Source of the DNA: Paracoccus thiocyanatus
GTDB lineage: Bacteria > Pseudomonadota > Alphaproteobacteria > Rhodobacterales > Rhodobacteraceae
DNA length: 64,000 nucleotides
NCBI RefSeq assembly: GCF_900156255.1
Contig: NZ_FTMK01000006.1
Location: forward strand, 62,001-126,000
Reading direction: 5' to 3'
Below the pieces are notes generated by a model. That model saw nothing but the letters and a program-made list of their open reading frames with translations, made no database searches and had not been told where the DNA came from. The translations under genes were made by a program, and so were the position numbers. Below, in pieces: positions 44,846-64,000 of the stretch. Numbering within the stretch: the first letter of the stretch is position 1; the number at the start of each line of letters is the position of its first letter.

Positions 44846-45617
44846 TGCCCATCTCCTTGTTGTAATCGTGGATCAGGCGCAGGCCATGCATGGTCAAATC
44901 GTCCTCGATCGCGTCGAACAAATCAAATCCCTGGTCGAACAGCGGCGCCAGCCCGCCCGTAGCTATAACCTTCATCGGCCGGGCGCGTTCCGCGCGAATC
45001 TTGTCGACCACGCCCTGCACCAGTCCGATATAGCCCCAATAGATGCCCGACTGGATGCAGGCCACCGTATTCGTACCGATCACCTTGGCCGGCATGGTCA
45101 CATCGACATGCGGCAGGCTGGCCGCGCCCATATGCAGCGCCTCAAGCGACAGGTTCACGCCGGGCGCGATGACGCCGCCGACATAGGCGCCGTCGCTGTC
45201 CACCACGTCGAAGGTGGTGGCGGTGCCGAAATCCACCACGATCAGGTCCGGCCCGTGCCGGTCATAGGCGCCCAGGGTGTTCACCAGCCGGTCGGGGCCG
45301 ACCACGGTGCCGAAATCCACCCGCGGCGCCACCGGCAGCAGGCAGTCGGGCTTGCCCACCACCAGCGGGCGGGTGTCGAAATAGCGGTTGCACAGCACGC
45401 GCAGGTTGAACACCACCCGCGGCGCGGTCGAGCTGATGATGCAGGCGTTAATGTCCAGTTCCAGCTTCTGCAATGAAATCAGCGTGGACAGCCAGACGAA
45501 ATATTCGTCCGCCGTGCGCCGGTGGTCGGTCGAGATGCGCCACAGCCCGACGAATTTCGCGCCGTCCCAGACGGAAAAGACCGTGTTGGTGTTGCCGGTG
45601 TCGATGCAAAGCAGCAT
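44838..45617 (-). CDS. coaX: Type III pantothenate kinase
   Basis: First enzyme of coenzyme A synthesis, CoaX type, 259 residues. ATP-site motif LCIDTGNTNTVFSVWDG is at the N-terminus. RISTDHRRTADEYFVW, GPDRLVNTLGAYDRHG, VVDFGTATTFDVV and GGVIAPGVNLSLEALH are the family strings. It overlaps rnj by 8 bp and follows birA by 13 bp. coaX next to birA is common, since both handle cofactors for acyl metabolism. Confidence 0.94.
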   Translation of the reverse strand: MLLCIDTGNTNTVFSVWDGAKFVGLWRISTDHRRTADEYFVWLSTLISLQKLELDINACIISSTAPRVVFNLRVLCNRYFDTRPLVVGKPDCLLPVAPRVDFGTVVGPDRLVNTLGAYDRHGPDLIVVDFGTATTFDVVDSDGAYVGGVIAPGVNLSLEALHMGAASLPHVDVTMPAKVIGTNTVACIQSGIYWGYIGLVQGVVDKIRAERARPMKVIATGGLAPLFDQGFDLFDAIEDDLTMHGLRLIHDYNKEMGNG

Positions 45618-45630
45618 GGGGGTTCCGCCT

Positions 45631-51869
<6,239 letters not shown>

Positions 51870-51922
51870 CTACAAGGTCCGCCGCGCGGCCCCGATGGCT
51901 GTCGCGGTCCAGCCTGCCGCGC

Positions 51923-53596
<1,674 letters not shown>

Positions 53597-53599
53597 GAT

Positions 53600-54652
<1,053 letters not shown>

Positions 54653-54655
54653 TCA

Positions 54656-55423
54656 TCACGCCGCGGGGATGCCGCGTGCCTTGCATTCCTGCAAGGTCTG
54701 TTTCGTTGTCATCACCGTCAGGCCCATCGGCTTCTTTTCGGAAAGCGTGAAGACCGAGCCGACGATCATCTGGCCGCCCCGCTTGTCGCGAAGGGTGCGG
54801 ATGTGGCGCGCATAGGGCGCCCCTTTCGCATCGGCCCAGCCGGCCAGCGCGCATGTGGCATAGGCGAAGGCGGTGCCCGCGTCCACCCCGCCGCGCAGGT
54901 TTGCCGTCACTTCCACCAGCCCCTCGGTCGGCTTGCGCGAGCCTGCCATGGGGGCGACTTGCGCGCCCTGGAAATCATTGGGATCGACCGCAAAACTTTC
55001 CGGCAGGTTCAGCCGCAACGGCCGGGTGCGGGCCGCGAATGCGGCCAGTGCCTTTTCCTGGGCCGTCGGCCCGCGCGGTCTGACGGGCGCCATATCCCGC
55101 AGGCCCGACAGGTCCAGGTCCAGATTGGCGTTCAGCGCCAGCAGGTCCGCCTCGGTCACGGCAAAGGCATCGCGCCCATCGGGCATGTCCAGCGCCATTT
55201 CCGTCACCGAGCCGTCGGGCTCCAGGATCAGGATCTCGCCCGACTTGGTCGAAATCCGGCCGCGGGCCAGCACCTGCTTGTCCGGGGCGCCGGCATCGCT
55301 TTGCAGCACCGCGACGCCCAGTTCGGCCGGCTTGGGCTGCGGGCGCGCATCCTTGGTCGCGCCGCAGCCGGCCAGCAGCGCCAAGGCGCCGATCCCGGTC
55401 AAAAGGGCAAGGCGGGACCGCAT
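54656..55423 (-). CDS. Lipoprotein in the nuo cluster, unknown function
   Basis: A 255-residue exported protein. The signal RSRLALLTGIGALALLAGCG ends in a lipobox Cys near residue 20, so it is a predicted lipoprotein. The mature part includes DAGAPDKQVLARGRISTKSG, ILILEPDGSVTEMALDMPDG and a C-terminal TTKQTLQECKARGIP. No enzymatic motif is seen. I use the ATG at 55423, which has GGAG 8 nt upstream; a GTG at 55432 overlapping the nuoG stop is an alternative. A periplasmic protein inside a complex I operon is unusual. Confidence 0.8.
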   Translation of the reverse strand: MRSRLALLTGIGALALLAGCGATKDARPQPKPAELGVAVLQSDAGAPDKQVLARGRISTKSGEILILEPDGSVTEMALDMPDGRDAFAVTEADLLALNANLDLDLSGLRDMAPVRPRGPTAQEKALAAFAARTRPLRLNLPESFAVDPNDFQGAQVAPMAGSRKPTEGLVEVTANLRGGVDAGTAFAYATCALAGWADAKGAPYARHIRTLRDKRGGQMIVGSVFTLSEKKPMGLTVMTTKQTLQECKARGIPAA

Positions 55424-55428
55424 CGCTT

Positions 55429-58051
<2,623 letters not shown>

Positions 58052-58221
58052 GGCATTAGGCTCCTTGTCATGGACATCTGCCATAACATGAAGCCGCGCC
58101 GAAGGTTCGGCACCTTGGGTTGAACCGGCCGTGATCGTCCCCGCACCCCGCAGATGCGCGGCCAATCCCCCAGAAGGGGGGGACGGCTGTGCCATGCTGT
58201 GCAGGTCCAGGGCCATGCGTG

Positions 58222-59784
<1,563 letters not shown>

Positions 59785-59785
<1 letters not shown>

Positions 59786-60399
59786 CAGACGACCTCGCCC
59801 TGGTCGATGCGGCGGGAATGGGCAGTCTCGCCCCCGGCCGCCAAAAGCCTGGCCTGGCCGACCCAGTCGTCCGCTTCGATCCGGCCGCCCATCCGGCCCA
59901 GGCGCTGCGCAAAATCCGCAACCGTGGCCGGATCCCAGGCGGCGATCTGGTCATAGCGCGTCACCCCCTGCGCATTCAGCCAGTCCGAAAGCTTGGGGCC
60001 GATGCCGCGGATACGCTTCAGATCGTCGGCGCCCGTCCGGGAAGCGGGAGCGGGCTCTGACGACGGCATCGTCCCGGCGACGATGGGCATCTGCGCGCCC
60101 GAGGTGAAGGGTTCGGGCCCCAGCGAGCCGCTGACCAGCAGCGTCTCGGGCTGGCGGTCCACCGCGGCGCGCTGCCAGTCGGTGCCGGTCAGGCCCGCCG
60201 CGTCTTCCTGGAACAGTTCAGGCCGTTCGTGGCAGACCAGCCAGACCATCAGCGCCCCGAACAGCGCAAAGGTCAGGACGCCCAGGAACAGGCCGGCCAG
60301 CCAGTGCAGGTCGCCGATGCCGGCGGTGAACAGCAGCACCGCGACCCCGGCGATCGCGGCCGAGATCCAGCAGTTCCTGTTGCACTCTGCCCGTTCCAT
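59785..60399 (-). CDS. Membrane protein with C-terminal helix-hairpin-helix domain in the nuo cluster
   Basis: A 204-residue protein with two N-terminal membrane helices (ISAAIAGVAVLLFTAGIGDL, WLAGLFLGVLTFALFGALMV), a Pro/Ser-rich linker and a C-terminal HhH-type domain. The domain runs ADDLKRIRGIGPKLSDWLNA then GVTRYDQIAAWDPATVADFA, similar to the H3TH fold found in other proteins without DNA roles. It lies between nuoE and the DUF5337 gene, as in P. denitrificans. Function unknown; a nucleic-acid role is not expected in this context. Confidence 0.82.
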
Positions 60400-60415
60400 G
60401 GCGCTCTGTCTGCTC

Positions 60416-62394
<1,979 letters not shown>

Positions 62395-62437
62395 TCAATT
62401 CCGATGCGTGGCGCGCAGGCAGGTTGCGCGGCTGCGG

Positions 62438-63999
<1,562 letters not shown>

Positions 64000-64000
64000 T

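Overview
The window is high-GC alphaproteobacterial chromosome, most like Paracoccus (Rhodobacterales). The main evidence is the last 18 kb: a complete 14-subunit NADH:quinone oxidoreductase (complex I) cluster on the minus strand. It has the gene order and interspersed accessory reading frames known from the Paracoccus denitrificans nqo operon. Family-specific genes elsewhere agree: DUF1150, DUF6476, DUF5333, DUF5337, RpoH with a KKLFFNLR box, a CP4-like EPSP synthase and CobS/CobT. I see no rRNA, tRNA or CRISPR array. The only mobile-type gene is one frameshifted serine recombinase.

Layout. 1-2 kb: start of aspS, a CPBP membrane protease and a GH25 lysozyme-like lipoprotein with a palindrome over its promoter. 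2-4.5 kb: FAD-linked oxidase and a DUF808 membrane protein. 4.6-8.2 kb: cobS and cobT (aerobic cobaltochelatase) split by an antisense hicBA toxin-antitoxin module. 8.2-11.4 kb: glycosyltransferase and aminopeptidase P. 11.4-16.4 kb, minus strand: DUF475 protein, then a YbjN-like gene, proC, csaA, hydroxyacid dehydrogenase and glycerate 2-kinase. 16.6-20.3 kb: cobC, purEK, ydcH, hsp20 and DUF1150. 20.3-24 kb: a shrunken ATP-sulfurylase-like protein with trxB, an Lrp-type regulator, and the recombinase with two inverted candidate crossover sites. 24-31.8 kb: lgt-midA-pgeF, ubiK, rluD, rpoH, a membrane protein and a SPOR protein. 31.8-36.3 kb: nucleoside salvage operon cdd-deoA-deoB-add-upp. 36.4-40.9 kb: maeB and prpE, with TTTGCAAA-type sites between them. 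41-46.4 kb, minus strand: aroA, trmB, rnj, coaX, birA. 46.4-64 kb: nuoN back to nuoA.

How they work together. The nuo cluster encodes proton-pumping complex I plus eight extra genes. A predicted arginine methyltransferase (midA) lies about 36 kb from nuoD, whose HRGTEK arginine is the site modified by the human orthologue. CobS, CobT and CobC belong to aerobic cobalamin synthesis. Malic enzyme and propionyl-CoA synthetase fit growth on short fatty acids. The salvage operon is unbroken, each junction being a 4-bp stop/start overlap. The most unusual points are the recombinase with its inverted sites, the catalytically emptied ATP-sulfurylase homologue, the antisense hicBA between cobS and cobT, and the fatty-acid-regulator-like sites upstream of prpE.
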